Positions 8,901 to 16,286 of a stretch of DNA of 64,000 nucleotides are shown here, in pieces (within the stretch, counting starts at the first letter, position 1; every line of letters begins with the position of its first letter). The stretch spans positions 367,816 through 431,815 of the forward strand of contig NZ_KQ948430.1 of assembly GCF_001514065.1 (NCBI RefSeq). The letters are read 5' to 3'. The stretch comes from Streptomyces antibioticus. Its GTDB lineage: Bacteria > Actinomycetota > Actinomycetes > Streptomycetales > Streptomycetaceae. Under the pieces are notes generated by a model. The model was not told where the DNA came from. It saw only the letters and a list, made by a program, of their open reading frames with translations, and did no database searches. The translations under genes and the position numbers were made by a program.

Positions 8901-9761
8901 GAGATCGGGCGGCGGGCCTTCCTCGGGAACTCCGGGATGACCGCGCCGGGACGGTCCGTGCCGGACGGCGGTCTGGTCGGGGTGCTGTCGGCGACGCCGA
9001 AGAAGGCGAAGAAGGGCAGCTCGTACCTGGGGCTGCCGCCGGTGAAGCTGCCGCGCAGCGCGGCCGACGGGGACCAGAGCCGGACGTACGACCCGCCGGC
9101 GCGGCTGCTGTGGGCGCGCGCTCTGGTGGAGCTGTGCCGGATCGTGCCGGTGTTCTGCTCGGCGGCGATCGGGGTGCTGACGGTGGCGGCGCTGTGCGCG
9201 CTGGGCGGGTGGGCGCCGGTGCTCTCCGGTCTGGTGCTCCTCGCGGCCGGGGCCGCGGCCGCACTGCTGTCGATCGTCGCGAAGTGGCTGCTCGTGGGAC
9301 GGCATCGCAGCGGGGAGCATCCGCTGTGGAGCTCCTTCGTGTGGCGCAACGAGCTCGCCGACACCTTCGTCGAGGTCGTGGCGGTGCCGTGGCTGGCGGG
9401 TTCGGTGCCGGGCACGCCACTGATGACGGCGTGGCTGCGGGGGCTCGGGGCGCGGGTCGGCAAGGGCGTCTGGGTGGAGAGCTATTGGCTTCCGGAGACG
9501 GACCTGGTGACACTGGAGGACGCGGCGACGGTGAACCGGGGCTGTGTGCTCCAGACCCACCTCTTCCACGACCGGATCTTGCGGACGGATACTGTGGTCC
9601 TCCGTGAGGGCGCGACGCTGGGCCCTGGCGGGATCGTGCTGCCCGGCAGCACGATCGGGGCCCGTACGACCCTGGGTCCCGCGTCGCTCGTCATGGCAGC
9701 GGAGTCCGTTCCGGACGACACCCGTTGGCTCGGCAACCCGATCGAGGCATGGCGACCCTGA
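5910..9761 (+). CDS. Pls/PosA-like single-module NRPS: adenylation, carrier, six membrane spans and three tandem acyltransferase-like C domains
   Basis: A 1,283-residue membrane-bound nonribosomal peptide synthetase. The adenylation domain (about 40-500) has A3 FTSGSTGKPKGV (168-179), A5 NTYGPTEAT (305-313), A7 YRSGDL, A8 GRADEQVKLGGRRIELGE and A10 Lys494. The carrier domain (about 515-585) has the phosphopantetheine Ser549 in FFAIGGGSL. Three membrane pairs (about 605-660, 840-900, 1075-1130) alternate with three soluble domains containing hexapeptide-like turns (about 680-820, 930-1050, 1140-1283). This is the plan of epsilon-poly-lysine synthetase Pls (1,319 residues), in which C1-C3 join amino acids without a condensation domain. 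Hand alignment to GrsA gives the pocket code DAESIGTVVK, consistent with lysine or another basic residue. The start has GAGG upstream. An M1 aminopeptidase gene overlaps or follows. The product is inferred. Confidence 0.9.
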   Translation: MAAIQESSALGLLEDEIRERFGDTARFSGGQAASPRTLVDVFDASVRSCPDELALDDGTVQLTYRALAVEVERLRRRLAEAGVGLGDRVGVRVPSGTNDLYVAILAVLAAGAAYVPVDAEDPDERAELVFGEAEVRAVVGAGHELTVTGRSTKPAARPGVEHDAWIIFTSGSTGKPKGVAVSHRSAAAFVDAEAALFLTDEPIGPGDRVMAGLSVAFDASCEEMWLAWRYGACLVPVPRSQVRSGADLGPWLVEQEITVVSTVPTLAALWEPETLNDVRLLIFGGEACPPELAQRLVTEGREVWNTYGPTEATVVACAALMTGEEPIRIGLPLRGWELAVVDEAGEPVPMGASGQLVIGGVGLARYLDAEKDAEKYAPLKSLGWERAYRSGDLVKAEPEGLVFLGRADEQVKLGGRRIELGEVDAALQALPGVAGAAAAVRTARSGNQLLVGYVVTQDGWDQATAVEKLRAELPAALVPLLAPVDELPTRTSGKVDRNALPWPLENLETSGPAEQLYGTEAWLAEQWAEVLGIPVTSASDDFFAIGGGSLAAAQLTTRLRTRYPSAAVLDIYQQPVLRKLARRLEKSAQDDGGTRFVAPVPVRAKVLQLLLLVPLFTLLGLRWTVVLAALGNVLPYAWLPTASWWLVAAGALVLFSPPGRLAIAAGGARLLLKGLKPGRYARGGSVHLRLWAAERLAEFSGATGLTGAWLERYARALGAKVGPDVDLHSLPPVTGMLKLGRGAAVESEVDLSGWWLDGDRLEVGQVKVGAHAVVGTRSMLFPGARVGKRAEVAPGSAVTGQIPTGQRWAGAPAVKLGKAKRNWPADRPRRGTYWRVMYGVTGFGLSALPVLAGAAAFGVGRVFFTPDAPLTGALIALVPATLAFGAAYALLILVAVRLLSLGLREGTHPTHSRVGWQAWTVTQLMDRSRETLFPLYAGLVTPVWLRLLGMRIGRGAEVSTVLALPSLTTVGEGAFLADDTLTAPYELGGGWMRIGRAEIGRRAFLGNSGMTAPGRSVPDGGLVGVLSATPKKAKKGSSYLGLPPVKLPRSAADGDQSRTYDPPARLLWARALVELCRIVPVFCSAAIGVLTVAALCALGGWAPVLSGLVLLAAGAAAALLSIVAKWLLVGRHRSGEHPLWSSFVWRNELADTFVEVVAVPWLAGSVPGTPLMTAWLRGLGARVGKGVWVESYWLPETDLVTLEDAATVNRGCVLQTHLFHDRILRTDTVVLREGATLGPGGIVLPGSTIGARTTLGPASLVMAAESVPDDTRWLGNPIEAWRP

Positions 9762-9829
9762 GCGCGGGCCACTCGGAGCCCATGGGCGGCGGTCGGAGTG
9801 GCAGTACGGCGCAGGGAGTAGACACACCA

Positions 9830-11173
9830 GTGGCGGTTCAGCAGGCGGCGGGGTCCGACCCGTACTTCCCGGACAACGGTGACGCACGGTACCGGGTGCA
9901 CCGGTACGAGCTCACGCTGGACTACCGTCCGGGCCCGAACCGGCTGTCCGGCACGGCCCGGATCAACGGCATAGCGGGACGGTCGCCGCTCACCGAGTTC
10001 TTCCTGAATCTCGCCGACTTCCGGATCGGGCGGGTGCGGGTGGACGGGCGTCAGCCGCACTACACGCACCGCGGCGGCAAGCTGCGTGTCCGTCCCGCCA
10101 AGCCGGTGCGGCCGGGCGCGGCCTTCACGGTCGAGGTGCACTGGTCGGGCAACCCCAAGCCGGTGAACAGCCCGTGGGGCGGTCTGGGCTGGGAGGAGCT
10201 GGAGGACGGGGCGCTGGTGGCGAGCCAGCCGATCGGGGCGCCGTCCTGGTACCCGTGCAACGACCGGCCCGCGGACAAGGCGTCGTACCAGATCTCGATC
10301 ACCACGCCCTCGGCGTACGCGGTGGTCGCGGGCGGCAGGCTGCTGACCCGTACGACCAAGGCGTCCACGACGACCTGGGTGTACGAGCAGTCGGCGCCGA
10401 CCTCCAGCTATCTGGTGGGGCTGGCGATCGGCAAGTACCAGACGGTGGTACTTGCCGACCCGGGCCTTGGCGGGGTGCCGCAGCACGGGCACATCCCCGC
10501 GGAGCTCCTCCCGCAGTTCTCGCGGGACTTCGCGCGCCAGCCGCAGATGATGCACGTCTTCCAGCAGCTGTTCGGGCCGTATCCCTTCGACGAGTACGCG
10601 GTCGTGGTGACGGAGGAGGAGCTCGATGTGCCGGTGGAGGCACAGGGCTTGTCGCTCTTCGGGTCCAACCACGTGGACGGGGCGCGGGGTTCGGAGCGGC
10701 TGGTGGCGCACGAGCTGGCGCACCAGTGGTTCGGCAACAGCGTCTCGATCGCCGACTGGCGGCACATCTGGCTCAACGAGGGGTTCGCGAAGTACGCGGA
10801 GTGGCTGTGGTCGGAGCGTTCGGGCGGCCGCAGCGCCCAGCAACTCGCCGCCGCCGCGCACCGGTTGCTGTCGGGGCTGCCGCAGGACCTGCGGCTGGCG
10901 GACCCGGGCCGCAAGTCGATGTTCGACGACCGGCTCTACGAACGCGGCGGGCTGACCGTGCACGCGGTGCGCTGCGCGATGGGCGACGACGCCTTCTTCC
11001 GGATGCTGCGCGGGTGGGCGGGCCTGCACCGGGGCGGGGCGGTGACGACCCGGACGTTCGCCGCGCATGTGGCGCGGTTCGCGCCCGAACCGCTGGACGA
11101 CGTCTTCGACGCGTGGGTGTACGGGGCGCAGCTGCCGCCGTTGCCGATGCCTGAGACGCGGGCGGCGGGCTGA
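9830..11173 (+). CDS. M1 family zinc aminopeptidase
   Basis: About 447 residues from the GTG at 9830, which has AGGGAG 11 nt before it. An ATG at 9749, inside the end of the synthetase gene, would give 474 residues; either way the two genes are coupled or nearly so. It cleaves N-terminal amino acids. Motifs are an N-terminal beta domain ([15 protein letters not shown]), the GAMEN-like strand [12 protein letters not shown], the zinc site [10 protein letters not shown] with a second Glu in [13 protein letters not shown], and a tyrosine-containing [13 protein letters not shown] helix. It is shorter than PepN (about 850), so it lacks the long C-terminal helical domain. No signal peptide is seen. 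Its position behind a homopolymer-type synthetase suggests it trims or degrades the product, as zinc aminopeptidases do for epsilon-poly-lysine. Confidence 0.9.
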   Translation: MAVQQAAGSDPYFPDNGDARYRVHRYELTLDYRPGPNRLSGTARINGIAGRSPLTEFFLNLADFRIGRVRVDGRQPHYTHRGGKLRVRPAKPVRPGAAFTVEVHWSGNPKPVNSPWGGLGWEELEDGALVASQPIGAPSWYPCNDRPADKASYQISITTPSAYAVVAGGRLLTRTTKASTTTWVYEQSAPTSSYLVGLAIGKYQTVVLADPGLGGVPQHGHIPAELLPQFSRDFARQPQMMHVFQQLFGPYPFDEYAVVVTEEELDVPVEAQGLSLFGSNHVDGARGSERLVAHELAHQWFGNSVSIADWRHIWLNEGFAKYAEWLWSERSGGRSAQQLAAAAHRLLSGLPQDLRLADPGRKSMFDDRLYERGGLTVHAVRCAMGDDAFFRMLRGWAGLHRGGAVTTRTFAAHVARFAPEPLDDVFDAWVYGAQLPPLPMPETRAAG

Positions 11174-11175
11174 GA

Positions 11176-11562
11176 ATGGCTGCCATGAACGCGCGTTCCT
11201 GCCCCTGTGGCCTGCCCAAGTCCTACGCGGAGTGCTGCGGCCGCTACCACTCCGGTACCGCCGCCCCGACCGCCGAGGCGCTCATGCGGTCGCGGTACAG
11301 CGCCTTCGTGCGGCTGGACGCGGCCTATCTGCTGCGGACCTGGCATCCGCGGACGCGGCCGGCGCGGCTCGATCTCGATCCGGGGATGCGGTGGACGGGG
11401 CTGGAGATCCTGGGCACGGGCGACGGGTCGGCGTTCCACAGCACCGGGACCGTGGAGTTCCGGGCGTCCTACCGGGGCGGCTCGCTGCACGAGCGCAGCC
11501 GGTTCGAGCGGGTGGACGGGGCGTGGGTGTACGTCGACGGGGAGTTCCCCACCGAGAGCTAA
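11176..11562 (+). CDS. YchJ family (UPF0225) SEC-C zinc-motif protein
   Basis: A 128-residue cytoplasmic protein. The N-terminus has the SEC-C-like zinc motif CPCGL...[11 protein letters not shown] (residues 7-27), followed by the family signature [11 protein letters not shown] and TWHPRTRP. The rest is an NTF2-like fold ([22 protein letters not shown]), as in E. coli YchJ. The function is unknown; SEC-C motifs usually bind zinc and protein partners. The start lies 2 bp after the M1 peptidase stop (ATG at 11176 or 11185), so it is probably the last gene of the synthetase operon. Its end overlaps the convergent gntR gene by 4 bp. Confidence 0.9.
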   Translation: MAAMNARSCPCGLPKSYAECCGRYHSGTAAPTAEALMRSRYSAFVRLDAAYLLRTWHPRTRPARLDLDPGMRWTGLEILGTGDGSAFHSTGTVEFRASYRGGSLHERSRFERVDGAWVYVDGEFPTES

Positions 11563-12260
11563 GGGGCGAGGATGTCCAGCTCCTGGAGCGCGCCCACCGT
11601 GATCTCGCGGGTCAGTTCCTCCGCTCGTACCGCGTCGCCCTCGCGGACCGCCTCCGCGACCTGGACGTGCAGGGTGACCGCGGCCGGGTCGGGGTCCTCG
11701 AACATGACCTCGTGGTGGGTGCGGCCCGCGAGGACCTCGGCCACGACGTCGCCGAGACGGGCGAACATCTCGTTGCCCGACGCCGTCAGGATCACCCGGT
11801 GGAAGGCCATGTCATGGACCAGATAGCCCTCCAGCTGGTGGCCGCGTGAGTGGGCGACCATGCCCAGGGCGCACTCGGTGAGCGCGGCGCACTGCTCCGC
11901 CGTGGCGTATTTGGCCGCCAGGCCCGCCGCGACCGGTTCGATCGCCGAGCGCAGGACCGTCAGCGAACGCAGCTGCTGGGGGCGGTCGGCGCCGGCCAGG
12001 CGCCAGCGGATGACCTGAGGGTCGTACACGTTCCACTCGTACTTGGGGCGGACCGTCACGCCCACGCGGCGGCGGGACTCGACCAGGTGCATGGACTCCA
12101 GGACACGGACCGCCTCGCGCATCACCGACCGCGAGACCTCGAACTGCTGCGCCAGTTCGTCGGTGCGCAGAACGCTGCCCGGCGGGTACTCACCCGCGGT
12201 GATCGCAGGTCCGAGGGTGTCCAGTACTTGGCCGTGCAGCCCCCGGCCCGGTGTGCTCAT
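11559..12260 (-). CDS. gntR: FadR-type GntR family regulator of the gluconate genes
   Basis: A 233-residue DNA-binding repressor. The winged helix lies at about residues 10-75, with the recognition helix in [20 protein letters not shown]. The C-terminal FCD domain (about 90-225) binds the effector through conserved polar and metal residues (HDMAFHRVI). It is divergent from gluconokinase and the gluconate permease, with a perfect small palindrome between the starts. In S. coelicolor the orthologue in this arrangement (SCO1678, from memory) represses gluconate uptake and oxidation. The likely effector is gluconate or 6-phosphogluconate. Its end overlaps the convergent YchJ gene by 4 bp. Confidence 0.92.
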   Translation of the reverse strand: MSTPGRGLHGQVLDTLGPAITAGEYPPGSVLRTDELAQQFEVSRSVMREAVRVLESMHLVESRRRVGVTVRPKYEWNVYDPQVIRWRLAGADRPQQLRSLTVLRSAIEPVAAGLAAKYATAEQCAALTECALGMVAHSRGHQLEGYLVHDMAFHRVILTASGNEMFARLGDVVAEVLAGRTHHEVMFEDPDPAAVTLHVQVAEAVREGDAVRAEELTREITVGALQELDILAP

Positions 12261-12294
12261 GCACTCAGCGTACGGGGCACGTCACGGGAACAAA

Positions 12295-12340
12295 AAGTCA
12301 GACTTATTTGTCACAGAGTCTTGAATTCGTCGTACCTAAT
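12295..12340 (+). promoter_or_regulatory. gntR-gntK intergenic operator and promoter
   Basis: AAGTC-A-GACTT (12295-12305) is a perfect palindrome between the divergent gntR and gntK genes. Just after it, TTGTCA (12308-12313) and TACCTA (12333-12338) could be -35 and -10 boxes of gntK with a 19-base spacer. GntR bound here would block both directions. This is inferred from position. Confidence 0.45.
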
Positions 12341-12408
12341 GCGTTTCAGTGTCGTCGACGCCCGAGGGCGTCGACCTGTCGATGAAGACAACGGACAGTG
12401 AGGCAGTG

Positions 12409-12915
12409 ATGAACACCCCCCATGTCGTCGTGGTGATGGGCGTCGCGGGCACCGGCAAGACCACCATCGGTCCGCTGCTCGCCGCTCGGCTCGGCGTCCC
12501 GTACGCCGAGGGCGACGACTTCCACCCGCCGGCCAACATCGCCAAGATGTCGGCCGGTACTCCGCTCACCGACGACGACCGGTGGCCGTGGCTGGACGCC
12601 ATCGGCGGCTGGGCGCACGGGCGGGCGGGGCTCGGCGGGGTGGTCAGCTGCTCGGCGCTGAAGCGGTCGTACCGCGACCGGCTCCGCGCCGCCGCTCCCG
12701 GTGTCGTGTTCGTGCACCTCGCGGGCGACCGCGCCCTCATCGAGGACCGCATGTCCCATCGGCAGGGGCACTTCATGCCGACCGCCCTGCTCGACTCCCA
12801 GTTCGCCACCCTCCAGCCGCTCCAGGAGGACGAGCCGGGTGTCGTGGTGGACGTGGCCGGCAGCCCCGAGGAGATCACCGGACGGGCCGCCAAGGCGCTC
12901 GCCGCGCTCTCGTAA
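12409..12915 (+). CDS. gntK: Gluconokinase
   Basis: A 168-residue cytoplasmic P-loop kinase that phosphorylates gluconate to 6-phosphogluconate, feeding the pentose phosphate pathway. Walker A GVAGTGKT is at residues 11-18. The family motif EGDDFHP, GTPLTDDDRWPWL and the lid segment RMSHRQGHFMPTALLDSQFATLQPL are typical of GntK. The ATG at 12409 is chosen because GAGG lies 5 nt before it and VVVVMGVAGTGKTT then starts near residue 6; an upstream ATG at 12382 lacks a clear ribosome-binding site. It is followed after 45 bp by the permease on the same strand. Confidence 0.95.
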   Translation: MNTPHVVVVMGVAGTGKTTIGPLLAARLGVPYAEGDDFHPPANIAKMSAGTPLTDDDRWPWLDAIGGWAHGRAGLGGVVSCSALKRSYRDRLRAAAPGVVFVHLAGDRALIEDRMSHRQGHFMPTALLDSQFATLQPLQEDEPGVVVDVAGSPEEITGRAAKALAALS

Positions 12916-12960
12916 CCCCCCACTCCCCCTCCCCGCCCCCGTACCTGCAAGGGAACCCCC

Positions 12961-14358
12961 GTGACCAGACTCAGCGTCGAGATACTGGCAGCGGACCCCG
13001 TCGAGCCCATCACCTCGGCCGGTCACGCTCAGCTGGGCATCGCCGTCCTGGCGGGCATCGCCGTCATCGTCCTGCTCATCACCCAGTTCAAGCTCCACGC
13101 CTTCCTGTCGCTGACCATCGGCTCGCTCGCGCTCGGCGCGTTCGCCGGGGCGCCGCTCGACAAGGTCATCACCAGCTTCACCGGCGGTCTCGGCACCACC
13201 GTCGCCGGCGTGGGCGTGCTGATCGCGCTGGGCGCCATCCTCGGCAAGATGCTCGCCGACTCCGGTGGCGCCGACCAGATCGTCGACACGATCCTCGCCA
13301 AGGCGGGCGGCCGGTCGATGCCGTGGGCCATGGTGCTCATCGCCTCGGTGATCGGTCTGCCGCTGTTCTTCGAGGTCGGCGTCGTGCTGCTGATCCCGGT
13401 CGTGCTCATGGTCGCCAAGCGCGGCAACTACTCGCTGATGCGCATCGGCATCCCGGCGCTCGCCGGTCTGTCCGTGATGCACGGCCTGGTCCCGCCGCAC
13501 CCCGGTCCGCTGGTAGCGATCGACGCGGTCCAGGCCAACCTCGGCGTCACGCTCGCGCTCGGTGTCCTCGTCGCCATCCCGACGGTGATCATCGCCGGTC
13601 CGCTGTTCTCCCGGTACGCCGCCCGCTGGGTGGACGTCCCGGCGCCGGACCGCATGATTCCGCAGCGCGCCTCGGAGGACCTGGAGAAGCGCCCCGGCTT
13701 CGGGCCCACCCTGGCCACGATCCTGCTCCCCGTCGTCCTGATGCTCTCCAAGGCGCTGGTCGACATCGTGATCGACGACCCCGAGAACACCACGCAGCGG
13801 GTCTTCGACGTCATCGGTTCGCCGCTGATCGCCCTGCTCGCCTCCGTGCTCCTCGGCATCTTCACGCTGCTGCGGCCCGCCGGGTTCGGCAAGGAGCGGC
13901 TGACGCCGCTGGTCGAGAAGGGGCTCGCGCCCATCGCGGGCATCCTGCTGATCGTCGGCGCGGGCGGCGGCTTCAAGCAGACGCTGATCGACACCGGCGT
14001 GGGCCAGATGATCCTGGACATCTCCAAGGACTGGTCGATCCCGGCGCTGCTGCTGGCCTGGCTGATCGCGGTGGCGATCCGGCTCGCGACCGGTTCGGCG
14101 ACGGTGGCCACGGTCTCCGCGGCCGGTCTGGTGGCCCCGCTGGCCGCCGACATGTCGACGGCCCACACGGCCCTGCTGGTCCTCGCCATCGGCGCCGGCT
14201 CGCTCTTCTTCAGCCATGTCAACGACGCCGGGTTCTGGCTGGTGAAGGAGTACTTCGGCCTGAACGTCGGCCAGACCATCAAGACCTGGTCCGTGATGGA
14301 GACGATCATCTCGGTGGTCGCGGGCGGTCTGGTGCTGCTGCTCTCGCTGGTCATCTAG
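12961..14358 (+). CDS. gntT: Gluconate:H+ symporter (GntP family)
   Basis: A 465-residue inner-membrane permease with 12 to 14 hydrophobic spans covering almost its full length. GntP-family features include FVMHGLVPPHPGP-like text (VMHGLVPPHPGP, about residues 173-184), GVVLLIPVVL, and the C-terminal FFSHVNDAGFWLVKEYF segment thought to line the substrate path. It imports gluconate with protons for the kinase encoded just upstream. The GTG start follows AAGGGA. Two structured elements lie downstream, a MITE-like repeat and a hairpin. Confidence 0.94.
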   Translation: MTRLSVEILAADPVEPITSAGHAQLGIAVLAGIAVIVLLITQFKLHAFLSLTIGSLALGAFAGAPLDKVITSFTGGLGTTVAGVGVLIALGAILGKMLADSGGADQIVDTILAKAGGRSMPWAMVLIASVIGLPLFFEVGVVLLIPVVLMVAKRGNYSLMRIGIPALAGLSVMHGLVPPHPGPLVAIDAVQANLGVTLALGVLVAIPTVIIAGPLFSRYAARWVDVPAPDRMIPQRASEDLEKRPGFGPTLATILLPVVLMLSKALVDIVIDDPENTTQRVFDVIGSPLIALLASVLLGIFTLLRPAGFGKERLTPLVEKGLAPIAGILLIVGAGGGFKQTLIDTGVGQMILDISKDWSIPALLLAWLIAVAIRLATGSATVATVSAAGLVAPLAADMSTAHTALLVLAIGAGSLFFSHVNDAGFWLVKEYFGLNVGQTIKTWSVMETIISVVAGGLVLLLSLVI

Positions 14359-14419
14359 CGGTACGCACGACATCGCTGTCACCGGCTTCCGTATCGGGCG
14401 CCGATGGACCGATGATGGT

Positions 14420-14505
14420 AGGGCCTGTCCGGCGGATCAGGGCGCGGGAGAGTGACGGTGCCTCATCAGCACCGCGTCCGCGGCATGAGCCGCCGGACAG
14501 GCCCT
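14420..14505. mobile_element. MITE-like 86-bp element with perfect 16-bp terminal inverted repeats
   Basis: AGGGCCTGTCCGGCGG (14420-14435) is exactly complementary to CCGCCGGACAGGCCCT (14490-14505). The 54-bp interior codes for nothing. No target-site duplication is evident. It could be a miniature element mobilised by an IS in trans, or a large structured terminator of the gluconate operon. Confidence 0.5.
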
Positions 14506-14507
14506 GA

Positions 14508-14532
14508 GCCCCTGGGTGCTGACCCCAGGGGC
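14508..14532 (+). terminator. GC-rich hairpin after the gluconate operon
   Basis: GCCCCTGGG (14508-14516) and CCCAGGGGC (14524-14532) form a perfect 9-bp stem with a 7-base loop. It lies 3 bp beyond the MITE-like element and shortly before the next gene start. It may end the gntT transcript or sit in the leader of the secreted-protein gene. Confidence 0.5.
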
Positions 14533-14555
14533 CTACCGTCGTCGTGGGGGGCGTC

Positions 14556-15635
14556 ATGGCGGTTTCCCTCGGGATGCGTGTCTCGGGGCTGCTCCTGGCC
14601 GGAGCGGTGGCGGTGGCCGCCGCGGCCTTCACCGGGGGCGGGAGGGACACGCCGGACAGGGGGTACGGAGGCGGCGGAGTCGTCACCGGCGGTCCGTCGA
14701 GCCCGGCCCCCACGGGGCACCGGGCGGCACCGCTGCCCTCCCCCACCCCGGCACGGCCCTCGCCCGACGGCCACGCGCACACGCCGGACGTCACCGACAG
14801 CCCGCACGGCCCCGTCAGCCCAAGTCCCTCCCCCAGCCCCGCCCCTTCGCCGGGCCAACGGCTCCTCCAGAGCCCGCCGTGGCTGCCGCCCGGCCCCAAC
14901 TCGCCGAACACCGACGGCATCCCGGACCCGTCCAGCGGCTACGACCGGCTCCGTGACCCCGCCGAGTGCCGGGCCGTCCTCGACGGCGTCCCGGCCGCGT
15001 CGGCCGACCCGGAGTGGCGGCTGCTGCGCGGCCTCGCCTCGGCCTGTCTCGCCGTGCAGGGCAAGGGCGGCAGCTGGGCGTCGGCGGCCGAGGCGTACAC
15101 CGCGCTCGCCGGGCGGGCCGACACCTGCAAGGGGCGGGCCGCGTACACCGTCCTCGGCGGGCTGCTCGACTTCCACCGGCGGCACCCCGGCGGCACCGTA
15201 CGGCTGTCGGCCTCCCCCGGCGGTGCCACCGCCTGCGTCTATCGGCTGGCCGGTGTCGACACCGGCGGCGACGGCGAGGCGCTGCCCGGCGAGACGGTGG
15301 CGGTCGAGCTGACCGGCGTCTACTTCGACCCGGCCGAACTGCTGCGCGACGGGCGGGTGCTGATCGACGGGCGGCTGCCGCAGGGGTTGCCGGTGCTCGG
15401 CGAGCAGGAGGGTGACCGGGTGGTGCTGGACGTGGTGGTGCCGGCGCTCGACCCGGGCGGCCTGCCGAAGAAGGTCGACGTGGCCGTCCAGTTCGGGGGC
15501 GTGGAGGTGCGGGCGGAGGGCGCCTTCACCGTCGTGGCGCCGGATGTCGTGGCGTCACCGACCGGGTCGGGGACGCCCACAGGTGTCGTAGCGCCCGAGG
15601 TCGCGGCGGTACCGAGCGGGTCGGTGGCGCCATAG
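14556..15635 (+). CDS. Secreted or membrane-tethered Pro/Ser-rich hypothetical protein
   Basis: About 359 residues from the ATG giving MAVSLGMRVSGLL. A hydrophobic N-terminal segment (about 5-25) is a signal peptide or anchor. Residues ~35-125 are a disordered Pro/Ser/Thr/Gly linker. Residues ~130-330 form a folded domain with helical AECRAVLDGVPAASADPEWRL-type text and a beta-rich second part (GETVAVELTGVYF, DRVVLDVVVPALD). The last 25 residues are repetitive (TGSGTPTGVVAPEVAAVPSGSVAP, read in pieces). I do not recognise a family. The 3' end lies in short imperfect DNA repeats that continue past the stop codon. It probably works outside the membrane. Confidence 0.75.
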   Translation: MAVSLGMRVSGLLLAGAVAVAAAAFTGGGRDTPDRGYGGGGVVTGGPSSPAPTGHRAAPLPSPTPARPSPDGHAHTPDVTDSPHGPVSPSPSPSPAPSPGQRLLQSPPWLPPGPNSPNTDGIPDPSSGYDRLRDPAECRAVLDGVPAASADPEWRLLRGLASACLAVQGKGGSWASAAEAYTALAGRADTCKGRAAYTVLGGLLDFHRRHPGGTVRLSASPGGATACVYRLAGVDTGGDGEALPGETVAVELTGVYFDPAELLRDGRVLIDGRLPQGLPVLGEQEGDRVVLDVVVPALDPGGLPKKVDVAVQFGGVEVRAEGAFTVVAPDVVASPTGSGTPTGVVAPEVAAVPSGSVAP

Positions 15636-15681
15636 GAGGCGCTTCCGCTCGGCCCACCGACCGGGTCAGTGACGCCACAGG
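15556..15681. repeat. Three imperfect 28-bp direct repeats at a convergent gene end
   Basis: Units at 15556-15583, 15609-15636 and 15654-15681 share ACCGACCGGGTC and GACGCC-ACAGG. The second contains the TAG stop of the secreted-protein gene. The third contains the stop of the convergent cytochrome b gene. Confidence 0.65.
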
Positions 15682-16286
15682 GAGTGCTCCCGCTCGGCCC
15701 ACTCCCGGCTGACCAGCCCCGTGCGCAGTCCGCGGCGGGCCTCCGGGTCGCCCAGGGCCATGCCGATGTGGCCGGCGAGGACGATGCCGATCGTCAGGGC
15801 CAGCCAGTCGTGGACGAAGGTCGCGCTGGTGCGCCACTGGATCGGGGTGAGGTGCGTGAACCACATCAGCAGGCCCGTGCCGAGCATGACGAGGGAGGCG
15901 CCGGCGATCCAGGACGCGTAGATCTTCTGTCCGGCGTTGAACTTGCCCGCCGGGCGTGACGAGCGCCGTTTGTCGCGGTGCAGGGCCGCGCGGAGCCACA
16001 CCCGGTCGTGCGGGCCGAAGCGGTTGAGGAAGCCCAGGTCGGCGCGGAAGGCGCGGGAGGCCAGGCCCGCGAGGACGGGCACGGGCAGGGCGAGGCCCGC
16101 CCACTCGTGGATGCGGACCACCAGCTCGCGGCGGCCGACGAGTTCGGCGAACTGGGGGATGTAGAGGCAGGCGGCGGTGGCCACGCAGACGCCCATCAGG
16201 GCGGCCGTGGTGTGGTGCACCCAGCGCTGCGAGCGGCCGAAGCGGCGGACTCGGGTCTGGGGCGGGGCGTCAGCTCGTAGGGTCAT
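15666..16286 (-). CDS. Cytochrome b/b6-type membrane protein, partner of the molybdopterin oxidoreductase
   Basis: A 206-residue membrane protein with about four transmembrane helices. Candidate haem-ligand histidines are in RWVHHTTAALMG (helix 1), RIHEWAGLALP (helix 2) and FVHDWLALTIGIVLAGHIGMAL (last helix). The ATG start is fixed by a 17-bp overlap with the end of the upstream oxidoreductase gene, which indicates translational coupling. The pair resembles MsrP-MsrQ, where a membrane cytochrome passes electrons from quinone to a periplasmic molybdoenzyme, though this protein looks more like a cytochrome b561/b6 domain than MsrQ. It probably delivers electrons to the exported enzyme. Confidence 0.85.
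   Translation of the reverse strand: MTLRADAPPQTRVRRFGRSQRWVHHTTAALMGVCVATAACLYIPQFAELVGRRELVVRIHEWAGLALPVPVLAGLASRAFRADLGFLNRFGPHDRVWLRAALHRDKRRSSRPAGKFNAGQKIYASWIAGASLVMLGTGLLMWFTHLTPIQWRTSATFVHDWLALTIGIVLAGHIGMALGDPEARRGLRTGLVSREWAEREHSLWRH

Noticed and set aside
5796..9887. Very long open frame on the minus strand (about 1,360 codons)
   Set aside because: It mirrors the Pls-like gene; the composition is Arg/Pro/His/Gln-rich with no domain, and the plus frame has complete NRPS motifs.
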